Program-made: the position numbers and the translations under genes
Notes under the pieces: generated by a model
What the model saw: only the letters and a program-made list of their open reading frames with translations
Database searches by the model: none
Told to the model about the DNA's origin: nothing
Assembly: GCA_024195265.1 (NCBI GenBank)
Contig: JAJLRJ010000013.1
Location: 3,739,575-3,803,574 of the forward strand
Length of the DNA: 64,000 nucleotides
Reading direction: 5' to 3'
Source: Dendrophyllia cribrosa
Lineage: Eukaryota > Cnidaria > Anthozoa > Scleractinia > Dendrophylliidae
Part shown: positions 12,007-20,662 of the stretch, in pieces
Layout: the number at the start of each line of letters is the position of its first letter
How positions within the stretch are numbered: position 1 is the stretch's first letter

Positions 12007-12143
12007 TCATCCTAAGATCCCTCTTGCCTTGACTTTGCATTTTGGGTGGTCGCTTTCGACAACTTCTGCCAACACTTACGACAGTCGTCACACTATATCA
12101 AGACAAGCCCTAGTTGCGAAAACTGATTTCTCTAGTTTCTCTG

Positions 12144-12329
12144 TAGCCTGTTCCAGGCGTTCACATGGTGGGAAAGGCGCGAAGAAAAGCGAGCGAAAAA
12201 AATGCGGGGGGGACTGGGGAGAGGAAGCGAGGGAACCCTCGTCTCCCCGCATTTTTTTCGCTCGCTTTTCTTCGCGCCTTCCTCAACTATTCGCGCTTTC
12301 CCCACTACCTCAACGCCTGGAACAGGCTA
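12144..12329. mobile_element. TAGCCTG palindromic element with 9-bp duplication, copy 1
   Basis: The ends TAGCCTGTTCCAGGCGTT and its complement bracket long arms (GCGAAGAAAAGCGAGCG). The 9-bp direct repeat GTTTCTCTG flanks it (12135-12143, 12330-12338). 9-bp duplications are typical of Mutator-like elements. Confidence 0.75.
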
Positions 12330-12386
12330 GTTTCTCTGTACATAATTTATCTTACATATGTTACAAAGGCTTGCCACCACATTTTG

Positions 12387-12690
12387 TTACGGCATTAAAG
12401 TGGTCCTAATTTTTGAGTCTGTGGATGAAATCCTAAAGTGTGACCATTCAAATGAAAGCTACTGGGCAGTACTTTCCCATGGTAGTTTATTATGCTGTAC
12501 AAGGTGGTTCTAACTTTTGAGTCTGTGGATGAAATCCCAAAGTGCAACCATTCAAATGAAAGCTATTGAGCAGTACTTTCCTGTGGTAGTACTGTTTATT
12601 ATGCTGTTAAAGGTGGTTCTAACTTTTTAGTCTGTGGATGAAATCCTAAAGTGCAACCATTCAATTGAAAGCCACTAAACAGTACAGTAT
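12387..12690 (-). repeat. Three tandem partial copies of MITE family A
   Basis: The segment containing TTCTAACTTTTGAGTCTGTGG and ACCATTCAAATGAAAGC recurs three times at roughly 105-bp spacing. It is internal family A sequence in minus orientation without TTAA ends. Confidence 0.6.
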
Positions 12691-13012
12691 TCGACCCTAT
12701 GTGATGCAGTTTGTTTTCAATATTTTGCAAGTTTCACGGAGGTTTCGCACCATTGAGAGTTCGCAACCAACGAGTTTTCTCCAAGATTACGAGTTCGCTT
12801 AAAACGAGAAACATCCATGTACTCCATTAACCTTTCGTACAATTCGCGTTTAGAACGAGAAAAAAAACACATAATTACTCCAGCTACCGAACTGAGAGAA
12901 TAAAAATCATACAGCGGCTTGAACTGCACTGCGTGCGAAACCTCCGGTTACCTTTTGCAATATAAAAATTTGGGATTTTTACTGCACTTGGCGGCTTAGC
13001 ACTCTTATTCTC

Positions 13013-13448
13013 TTAAGACCCCATCGAACAGTGCATGAGAGTCCAACTATCATCAACTATCGCGCGTTATCATTCACTTTGAACATGTTTAAAACTTCAT
13101 AATAGTTGATGATAACTTTGATCGTTTGACAGAGTGTGTGATAGTTGATGATAGGTTTTCGGTCAGCTGTTGCTACCTAAAGTAGCGGGCTCTGCTAGCT
13201 TTATCAAAATGGCCGCAAAAAGTTCAAAGTCACTGTTGAGGCCCGAAAATAAAGCAAAAATCGGCCAACACGTTGTTTGTTCGTGGTGCGATACCAGCTG
13301 CGAGTGAAGGGAGATGTCAGTGGGTGACTTTGCCAATGTGACTTTTGATCAATTATCATGCGTTATCGTGCTAGTAGATGATAGTTTGGGATCAAAACTC
13401 CCACCTCTACGATCACCGACTATCATGCACCGTTTGATCGGGGTTTAA
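13013..13448. mobile_element. TTAA element with GATCAAACGGTGCATGA-type ends
   Basis: 436 bp bounded by TTAA; the left end TTAAGACCCCATCGAACAG mirrors the right end CGTTTGATCGGGGTTTAA. Internal short repeats of ATCATCAACTATC type occur. It lies just downstream of the NALCN stop codon. Confidence 0.65.
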
Positions 13449-13632
13449 AGAATTATAATAACTGGCAAGTTCTTCAATTCGCCACTCCAGAAACTGTTGA
13501 GAGACTTTTGGCACTGAGACTTCTGGGATCGTTTTGGCTTATCGTTACTAACTCTGGTTACGTAAACGATCCCAGAAAGCCTAGTGCCGAAAGCTGGTTC
13601 TCAGTCTCCCTGAAGTTTTTGGAGTGGCAAAT
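13446..13632. repeat. Long hairpin just downstream of the NALCN stop
   Basis: GCACTGAGACTTCTGGGATCG pairs with CGATCCCAGAAAGCCTAGTGC, and outer arms TCGCCACTCCAGAAACT pair with AGTTTTTGGAGTGGCAAA. It would fold in the NALCN 3'UTR, 8 nt after the stop. Confidence 0.6.
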
Positions 13633-13640
13633 AAAGCCTT

Positions 13641-16600
13641 TTAAAGTCCATCATTGTCACCCAGCTGCGTTGTCCACCAATCACGGACGTCTCCTGCAAA
13701 CTCCTTCACTTCTGGAATACTTTTCTTTCGCGGTCTTGGTGCAGCCAGAGCATCAGGCAAACTTCTTCGTTTCGCTGACATAGAGAGCTCGTCCGGAAAC
13801 GTCACAGAACTTTTGCGAGCCGGAGAGATTTTACGCTCGGATTTCTTCTTGGTTGTAGGAGCAGAAAGTAAAATGGACGGTCCTTTCGAAGGAGATGAGA
13901 TTGAAAAATCGTCACGGTCATCCTCACTGCTATCGTGTTCACGCGTCTCACGCTCGGCTTCAACGTCACGCTCCGGCTCCTCATTGGCTGAATTTTCCAC
14001 GCTTTCCACGCTCGACGCACCTGGACTCTTGTTGTCTGAGAAACCGAATCCACCAGCCAATGCGATACCACCTTGCTCCAAATGTCGGATCCATTCCCGC
14101 TCGGCGCGTTTTCGACGCAGATTAATGAACCAATCACGAATCGTTTGAATAGCCACTTCTTCTTCAATTTGATACTCCAATTCTTCGCGCTCTAGCAATT
14201 CTTCCAGCTGCAAACTACGGCTGATATCGACCGAACGGTACGCAAGTACGCCGATAACATCATGAAAGGAGACTTCGCTGCCGTTTCGGAGCTTTTCGAT
14301 TTCGAAGCACATGTGTTTGAACAACAGCGAGCCACTGTCCACTTCTAAGCGACCTTTGAGCAAGCGAAGCACAAGCTTAGCTTGTCTTACTGTTAAAACT
14401 CCTTTACGGTACTTGTCCACTAAGTTCCAAGTGAGCTGAAAGTCTCTGAGATCGGTGTTACTAATCAGCGAGTCTTCATCGCTGGAGTAAAAGAGCGAGA
14501 AATTTTCGATGATTACAGCGATGAAAAGGTTCAAGAATACAAACGTTACGATGACATAAAATGAAATGAAGTATACAAGCGCTGCGGCCGCGTTACCGCA
14601 GTCCGTTTCCCAAAAATTGGGCGTGGAATCGTTCTCAGTGCAGTACGGTTTGGACAACATACAATCGTGCATAATCTTGTTCCAGTCCTCCCCAGTTGTG
14701 ATGCGGAAGAGCAGAATAATAGCGTTGAAGCTGGTTTTGAAGTTAGCGTGACGGTTCAAGGCTTCGCCATACTTCACAGTTCCGAACAAGATCACGCCTG
14801 CTAAGGAATAGCTGATCATGACAAGTAACAACACCACTATGATGAAGAAACTCTTAAGCAATGACATCACAACTGTTAACATCAACATCTTCAGCATGTC
14901 GTGTTTACCAGAGAGCGTAAGAAAACGAAACAAAATGATAACCATTCCAAACACTGTGGTGCCGGTATAGGGTGCGCCAGTATCTTTTAAAGAAAAATTC
15001 AAAGTCACCCAGAGAACTCCAAGACTCGTCAACAGCAAGTCAAACCGGTTTCGCCGGCTCTGCCAGTATCCGCGGAACGAGAATGCGATGATTTTCAACA
15101 CCATATCAACAACGAACAGCAGCGAGCACGCGACAGCAGTACTTGTCAGCCCGTCACGCAATCGCAGGTTATCCGCTGAAGTCCACTGGACGATCATGAG
15201 CGTCACGCAATCAACGACAACCAGAAAAATAACGATGCGTTTGTATATTTTAGATTGCGTCGCATCGAATAAAAAAGATCGGATTCCCTCGCTGTCGGGT
15301 CTACGGGCAAGATGGAGAGGCTGTGCAAGACGAAGACGTTTCTTGAGGTCTTGCCAACGGCGCTGATCAACTGTGAGTAACGCAATTCCCTTCTTCTCGT
15401 TGAAGTTTATGACAATCACGCCCACGAATAGAGTCAAGCCGATCATACTTCCCAAAAGCACGTAGATGTGGACATAGATACTGTACTCTGGAGCCACTAC
15501 ACTTTGAATGACATCTCGTACTTCCAACCAACCCTCCAACGATAGCACTTCGAACAAGGCTAGAAAAGCGTGCAACACGTTATCGAAGTCAAAGTTTCTT
15601 GGGTTTTTCCACACGCGCGGGACCGTTATCTTCGAGGTGCCTTTCAAGTCACGAAGCTCCTTCGGAGGTGCTATGTTGATCTGGAATGTTCCTTTGCACA
15701 GCGCTTTGTCGTTGCCGATTGTTTGATCGTTGCAGCTCCCAAACTTGTGAGAGAATACTTGGACTCCATAGCTGGCGAAAATAAACATGAGCATAAACTG
15801 GAGCGCACTGACTTTGAGGATTTCTTTATAGCCGCCAACAAGCTCTAGGATCACTTTTTTCATTTTAGGCACCAAAGTGATAATACGCAAAGGACGAAGG
15901 CACCTCAACACCATTAACACCTGAGCCCCTGAGCGAGCGGGTATGGGGTATGGTTGCCAAGTAACATAGGCGAGCGCCACGAAGTATATGAACACATCCA
16001 GGCAACCACCAAAGTTTTGGATCACGGCATTGGGCGTAAAGACTAAACCATTGGCAAGAATACGGATGCCAAGCTCCAAACTCATGGCAACAACAAAAAT
16101 GTATTCGACTACTTCTAGAGACGACGAACTGCCAAATGTGCGCTCGGTGGGAGTTTCAAACATCATAGCTATACAGGAAATGAGGGTGACAAAGATCATA
16201 ATCCATTCTAAATACGTCTGTGAAGCTATACACTTGTGAAGCCGCTCCATGGTGATGATATGATTACGTGACGCGCGTTCTCTATGCCCGGGTGGAATTG
16301 TGTAACGCGCGTTTATCATACTCTGCAGAACTTGTCTCAGCCACGAGTCACGCTGCAGAGAGAAAAGAGGCTGGTCGAAATAGGGATGATTTTCACGTAA
16401 TTTCTCTTCTTGAGCTTCTCTTTTTCTCTGGGCTTCTTCCCGTTTGACTCTCACCCACTGAATATCAAAATCTTTGCCGATATTACTGTCATCTTGAGTT
16501 ATCTGCGAATGGAGTCCCGTGGTTTGGCTAGCAATTCTCATGACTTGCTTGACCCCACCTTGAGCAGCTGGCTTCGGTGATTGCGGCTGGCGACTTCGGA

Positions 16601-18947
16601 AACGCCTTGAGGCAGATCGGAAAACCGAAGGAGCAGCGGCTGTCTGCTTGTTTCCGGCGACGGCGCCTCTCGGGGAAACTTCGGTTGGCGAAAGCAGCGC
16701 ATAGCTCCTCTGACGATTTGAGTCGTTGATAAGTGCAGTGATACTCGACTGTTTACGGACGAACTTCGAGAGCTTATCCACTTCGGATATTGTTGAATTT
16801 AAGAGCTTCACGGGAACAACAGTCCGCCTTCTTCTTAACGGTGAATTATCGCCTATGCGAAGTCTTGGATCATCTCCCAATGGGAGCTCCAAGCCCGGGC
16901 TATCGATAAATTTCTTCATAAAACTGTCACGAATCTTCGGCGTGGAGAAATCCGAATTCGTTTTAATCCGACTCATTCTGACCAATCGTGGGTCGTCACG
17001 GAAACGCTCAAAGACACGAAGCCGCCTCGGGAGTGCCTCGGTGTAGTCTCGGGATTCTCCGCCCATTTTCTTTTGTTTCATGATTTTGACTTCTTCATCA
17101 AGTTCTAAATTGTCCAGGATGACAGCTACGAATACACTCATGATAATCAGCGAAGAAAATAAATGGACAGCTAAGATGACAATCACAACAAGAGCTTTCA
17201 GGATCGGATGATTAGTTTGATGAACTAAGTCATCCAAAATTTCAACCCATCCTTCCTGGGTTATAATCTGGAACATAGATTGAACAGAACGCATGAAGGT
17301 ACCAAAATTTTTCGGGTTTAAAGTCAGAAAAAACTGCATGCTTATCACTGACGAAACCATCACAAACAGGAGGGTGAACACGATCGCGCTTCCCAGCTTC
17401 TTTCCCGTGCCAAAGATTTTCTCGGAGAATTCTTGAAGTGTTGGTACTGCTCCAACCAAGCGGATTACCCTCATCACGTTAAAAACTGCTAAGAAAACGG
17501 CTTTTTCGGAAATCAGAATTGGCAGCGCAAACACGGTACTTCCAACAGCTAGTACAAATTCTGTTAGCTGCATTCGGCTAACAAGGTAGGGGCGAAATCC
17601 CATGCAAGAAATCTTCAGGAGAACTTCCAAGTCGAAGACTATAGTGAAGCCAAATTGGGCATATCTACGCCAGCTGTAGGGAAAGATTGCCTGCATTAGA
17701 GCGTCTGCTAAAACGAAGAACCACATTGTGTACTTGAAGTAAACTGAGTGAACGATTTGCCGAACACGTAACGGTGCATGGCCCTTCGCAGCTTCATGAT
17801 CAACTGAGATGAGATGCCAACCTGTTCCACCGTCTTTGATGACTTGAGATGCGAGCCGAGCCGAAGTCCGCTTCGACGATTTCCGAGTATACATGTACAG
17901 GCTCCGAATATCGGCGAAAGTTTCCGAGACAACAGCGATGAAAACATTCTTCACCAGCCACGCGACGAAGAAAATGAGCAACACAAAATAAACAATGACA
18001 AGCGCGTGAGATCGAAAATCCGTCATTCGGTACATAACAAGCACCCATCCTTCTTGTGTGGAGCTTTCGTACACGGTTAGAAGACTCGATAGAACATTTC
18101 CGAAATAATCTTTATCGGTACGATCACCCATGTTGTTTCGGAAATTAACGTGAACACAGTTGAATCCGCGGGGACAATTATATCCTCCCTCGCCAGTAAC
18201 ATTGTTGCATCGATGGTCTGTCAGTAACATATCATTGTAGGTGACGTTATTTAAATCAGTGTTGTTTTTAATGCAGTAAAAGTTTTTACGCCCGAATAAT
18301 TGAACACCCATGATCGACCCGAACGCCATAAAATACAACAAGAACAGTGTCACGGCCCAGATTTGTCGCTTACATCGGCGAGCGACCGATTTCGGCAAGT
18401 TTATTGTGATCAGCACGTTAAAGAACCTTATGATTATAAGTGCTCTCGGAGCTCTTGGAATTGAGAATCCAACGTACTTGTGTATGTGTTCTTTATCGTA
18501 GACGAAAGCACCAGATATTTCCACAATTTGCAAAACGATTGATAGCAAAATCAGAAACAACATACTCGCGTTAAAAATACATTGTGGTCGCTTCAAGTAT
18601 GCCTTCTGTTTTTTCCACAATCCCCACATGTTGACTTGAGCTATCATTTCAGTCGTAAAAACAACTGCGACCACAATGTCAACTACTAGAGTTAGGTATG
18701 TTAGCCCATGCGATGTTAATGTCTCTGGTGAATTCATCGCGGTTGATATCAAACTGACAACAGCACATACTTGGACGAGTCGTTGAAACCATCTTGTCTT
18801 AACCCACCATATTCGCGATATGTCTTCGTTTTCTTCATCATCTGATCCCGCCGATTCCGCATATTGTGCTTGGCGAAGCGGCCATAGAGTTGTTGACGAA
18901 GAGTGGTGGTCAGATTCAATAACAACAGACTGTCCTCTTGCCTCCAT
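13641..18947 (-). CDS. NALCN: NALCN-type four-domain sodium leak channel, intronless, EEEE filter
   Basis: Pore-forming alpha subunit of the NALCN family, which carries resting cation leak with UNC79, UNC80 and FAM155 partners. One uninterrupted 1768-aa frame (human about 1738) holds four six-helix repeats: about 50-350, 400-620, 910-1190 and 1235-1490. Filter glutamates read in order: I in TQEGWV (E299), II in TQEGWV (E565), III in SLEGWLEVRDVI (E1138), IV in TGEDWNKIMHDCM (E1420). Vertebrate NALCN has Lys in repeat III (EEKE); here it is Glu. NALCN-specific blocks include LRENHPYFD, LLTVDQRRWQDLK, FWQSRRNRFDLL-like WQSRRNRFDLL, VKYGEALNRHANF, the C-terminal SVDISRSLQLEELL and a terminal VRDWWTTQL. 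The first ATG is at 18947; an in-frame TAG lies just upstream. No intron, frameshift or stop interrupts it, which is unusual since animal NALCN genes are usually multi-exon, so a retained retrocopy is likely. It is divergent from the MAT gene. Confidence 0.95.
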   Translation of the reverse strand: MEARGQSVVIESDHHSSSTTLWPLRQAQYAESAGSDDEENEDISRIWWVKTRWFQRLVQVCAVVSLISTAMNSPETLTSHGLTYLTLVVDIVVAVVFTTEMIAQVNMWGLWKKQKAYLKRPQCIFNASMLFLILLSIVLQIVEISGAFVYDKEHIHKYVGFSIPRAPRALIIIRFFNVLITINLPKSVARRCKRQIWAVTLFLLYFMAFGSIMGVQLFGRKNFYCIKNNTDLNNVTYNDMLLTDHRCNNVTGEGGYNCPRGFNCVHVNFRNNMGDRTDKDYFGNVLSSLLTVYESSTQEGWVLVMYRMTDFRSHALVIVYFVLLIFFVAWLVKNVFIAVVSETFADIRSLYMYTRKSSKRTSARLASQVIKDGGTGWHLISVDHEAAKGHAPLRVRQIVHSVYFKYTMWFFVLADALMQAIFPYSWRRYAQFGFTIVFDLEVLLKISCMGFRPYLVSRMQLTEFVLAVGSTVFALPILISEKAVFLAVFNVMRVIRLVGAVPTLQEFSEKIFGTGKKLGSAIVFTLLFVMVSSVISMQFFLTLNPKNFGTFMRSVQSMFQIITQEGWVEILDDLVHQTNHPILKALVVIVILAVHLFSSLIIMSVFVAVILDNLELDEEVKIMKQKKMGGESRDYTEALPRRLRVFERFRDDPRLVRMSRIKTNSDFSTPKIRDSFMKKFIDSPGLELPLGDDPRLRIGDNSPLRRRRTVVPVKLLNSTISEVDKLSKFVRKQSSITALINDSNRQRSYALLSPTEVSPRGAVAGNKQTAAAPSVFRSASRRFRSRQPQSPKPAAQGGVKQVMRIASQTTGLHSQITQDDSNIGKDFDIQWVRVKREEAQRKREAQEEKLRENHPYFDQPLFSLQRDSWLRQVLQSMINARYTIPPGHRERASRNHIITMERLHKCIASQTYLEWIMIFVTLISCIAMMFETPTERTFGSSSSLEVVEYIFVVAMSLELGIRILANGLVFTPNAVIQNFGGCLDVFIYFVALAYVTWQPYPIPARSGAQVLMVLRCLRPLRIITLVPKMKKVILELVGGYKEILKVSALQFMLMFIFASYGVQVFSHKFGSCNDQTIGNDKALCKGTFQINIAPPKELRDLKGTSKITVPRVWKNPRNFDFDNVLHAFLALFEVLSLEGWLEVRDVIQSVVAPEYSIYVHIYVLLGSMIGLTLFVGVIVINFNEKKGIALLTVDQRRWQDLKKRLRLAQPLHLARRPDSEGIRSFLFDATQSKIYKRIVIFLVVVDCVTLMIVQWTSADNLRLRDGLTSTAVACSLLFVVDMVLKIIAFSFRGYWQSRRNRFDLLLTSLGVLWVTLNFSLKDTGAPYTGTTVFGMVIILFRFLTLSGKHDMLKMLMLTVVMSLLKSFFIIVVLLLVMISYSLAGVILFGTVKYGEALNRHANFKTSFNAIILLFRITTGEDWNKIMHDCMLSKPYCTENDSTPNFWETDCGNAAAALVYFISFYVIVTFVFLNLFIAVIIENFSLFYSSDEDSLISNTDLRDFQLTWNLVDKYRKGVLTVRQAKLVLRLLKGRLEVDSGSLLFKHMCFEIEKLRNGSEVSFHDVIGVLAYRSVDISRSLQLEELLEREELEYQIEEEVAIQTIRDWFINLRRKRAEREWIRHLEQGGIALAGGFGFSDNKSPGASSVESVENSANEEPERDVEAERETREHDSSEDDRDDFSISSPSKGPSILLSAPTTKKKSERKISPARKSSVTFPDELSMSAKRRSLPDALAAPRPRKKSIPEVKEFAGDVRDWWTTQLGDNDGL

Positions 18948-19402
18948 TTTGTTCAACTAACTAATTTTTCAGCGGAAATAGTTCTGCTTGTATATTTTAT
19001 ACGGGAAATTCCGAGCATAGCCGACTATTCCCGAAGGCGTACCGAATTCTCCGACTGCTATGCGAGACTATTATTTTTTGTGACCGATACCTGAAGTCAG
19101 CCACTGGGGATTAATCCGTGGTTAAAAACTCTTCAAATATTAATTAAATTCCACCAGCTTTTCATTTCAGCTGCTCTTTTCATGCAAATTAATGTTTTAT
19201 CACGCAAAACGATAAGGTACGATTTTTGGCGACCTTATATCGATTTATACTTTTGTTTTGTTACTGTTGCACCACCTGAGCTCTTGTTTGCTCAGCCAGT
19301 TAATAGTTTTGCACGCGAGGAATTGATTATTTAGCTGCATTTTCAACTGTTTTGGAGCCAACAATACATAAATCTATTTCGAATACATTTTCTGAAGCCG
19401 AA
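18948..19402. promoter_or_regulatory. Shared divergent promoter region between NALCN and MAT
   Basis: 455 bp separate the two start codons, which point away from each other, so both promoters must lie here unless 5'UTR introns reach further. The sequence is A/T-rich with no repeat recognised and no clear TATA box. Co-regulation is inference from geometry only. Confidence 0.5.
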
Positions 19403-20662
19403 ATGTGGAGTTCTAGATCAAAAATCTTCGTTCCTTTGCTTACGACAAAGTTAGCTCTTCGACCGGTGGTTTCAGGATCTCTTCGCTGCTATGTCACGGG
19501 ACCTTACAGTGCAAGCGATCGAAGCAAGTTCCTTTTTACTTCAGAATCCGTTTGCCCGGGCCATACAGATAAAATGTGCGATCAGATCTCCGATGCGATT
19601 TTAGATGCACATTTGGATCAAGACCCGCACGCAAAAGTTGCTTGCGAGGCTGCGAGCAAAACTGGAATGATCATGGCGTTTGGAGAAATCACCTCCGCAG
19701 CGAGAGTGGATTATCAAACTGTGATTCGAAACACTGTCAAAGAAATCGGCTATGATGATTCCTCGAAAGGCTTTGATTACAAAACATGCAGTGTTTTGCT
19801 GTCTATTGAGGAGCAAGTCGCTGAGATAGCCAAGAGTGTGCATTTGGACAAGAAAGAGTTGGAGATTGGAGCTGGTGACCAGGGGTTAATGTTTGGTTAT
19901 GCAACTAATGAAACTGAAGAGCTGATGCCCCTGACAACCGTGTTGTCGCACAAGCTGACTAAAAAACTGGCAGACTGTAGAGTAGATGGAACTTTGCCGT
20001 GGCTGAGACCAGACGGGAAAACCCAAGTTACCGTGGAGTACAGTTTGATAGATGGCGCTTGTATACCACAGAGGGTCCACACCATTTTGATCTCAAATCA
20101 GCATGCGGAAGGAATGCCAGTGGAGGAAATCCGACACCATTTTAAAGAGACAATCATAAAAGGTGCAATCCCTGAAAAATACCTTGATGAACAAACAGTT
20201 TATCATCTGCTACCTTCAGGGCAATTTGTTTTTGGGGGTCCCGTGGGTGACGCCGGCCTTACTGGTCGCAAAATCATTGTGGACACATATGGGGGGTGGG
20301 GTGCACATGGGGGTGGGGCATTCTCAGGAAAAGATGCAACAAAAGTTGATAGGTCGGCAAGTTATGCCTGCAGGTGGATTGCAAAATCATTAGTTGCAGC
20401 AGGGCTTTGTAAGCGTGTTTTAGTCCAAGTAGCTTATGCAATAGGCATTGCTGAGCCATTGTCAGTCGCTGTGTTCAGCTATGGGAGCAGTGAAATGTCT
20501 GATGACGAGCTTTTAAGGATCATTCAGAAGAATTTTGATCTCAGACCAGGAGCAATCATTAGGGATCTTGATTTGCGTAAACCCATTTTCAAAGCCACAA
20601 GTGTCTTTGGTCATTTTAAACCTGGTTTTCCATGGGAAGTGCCCAAAAAATTGGAGTTTTGA
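19403..20662 (+). CDS. S-adenosylmethionine synthetase with putative mitochondrial presequence, intronless
   Basis: Methionine adenosyltransferase: makes S-adenosylmethionine from methionine and ATP. The single 419-aa frame (human MAT2A 395) is uninterrupted and holds the family signatures [13 protein letters not shown] (156-168), the [17 protein letters not shown] block and GGGAFSGKD (303-311), and ends WEVPKKLEF like animal MATs. Two features differ. The first in-frame ATG at 19403 gives an N-terminus of about 40 residues ([16 protein letters not shown]...) with five Arg/Lys, many Ser/Thr/Leu and no acidic residue before D39, plus an R-C-Y site at 28-30, as in mitochondrial targeting peptides. 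The usual GEGHPDK signature reads CPGHTDK (51-57): His and Asp/Lys are kept, the Glu and Pro are changed. The lack of introns suggests a retrogene. Mitochondrial location is inferred; catalytic competence is untested. Confidence 0.93.
   Translation: MWSSRSKIFVPLLTTKLALRPVVSGSLRCYVTGPYSASDRSKFLFTSESVCPGHTDKMCDQISDAILDAHLDQDPHAKVACEAASKTGMIMAFGEITSAARVDYQTVIRNTVKEIGYDDSSKGFDYKTCSVLLSIEEQVAEIAKSVHLDKKELEIGAGDQGLMFGYATNETEELMPLTTVLSHKLTKKLADCRVDGTLPWLRPDGKTQVTVEYSLIDGACIPQRVHTILISNQHAEGMPVEEIRHHFKETIIKGAIPEKYLDEQTVYHLLPSGQFVFGGPVGDAGLTGRKIIVDTYGGWGAHGGGAFSGKDATKVDRSASYACRWIAKSLVAAGLCKRVLVQVAYAIGIAEPLSVAVFSYGSSEMSDDELLRIIQKNFDLRPGAIIRDLDLRKPIFKATSVFGHFKPGFPWEVPKKLEF

Noticed and set aside
11951..12409. 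152-aa plus-strand frame
   Set aside because: It spans the end of a CCAAT repeat and the TAGCCTG palindrome; no domain is recognised.
18948..18956. NALCN start at the TTG at 18956
   Set aside because: The first ATG in frame is at 18947; a TTG start is not expected in animal mRNA.
19352..19402. MAT start at the TTG at 19352
   Set aside because: The first ATG in frame is at 19403; the 17 upstream codons have no Met.
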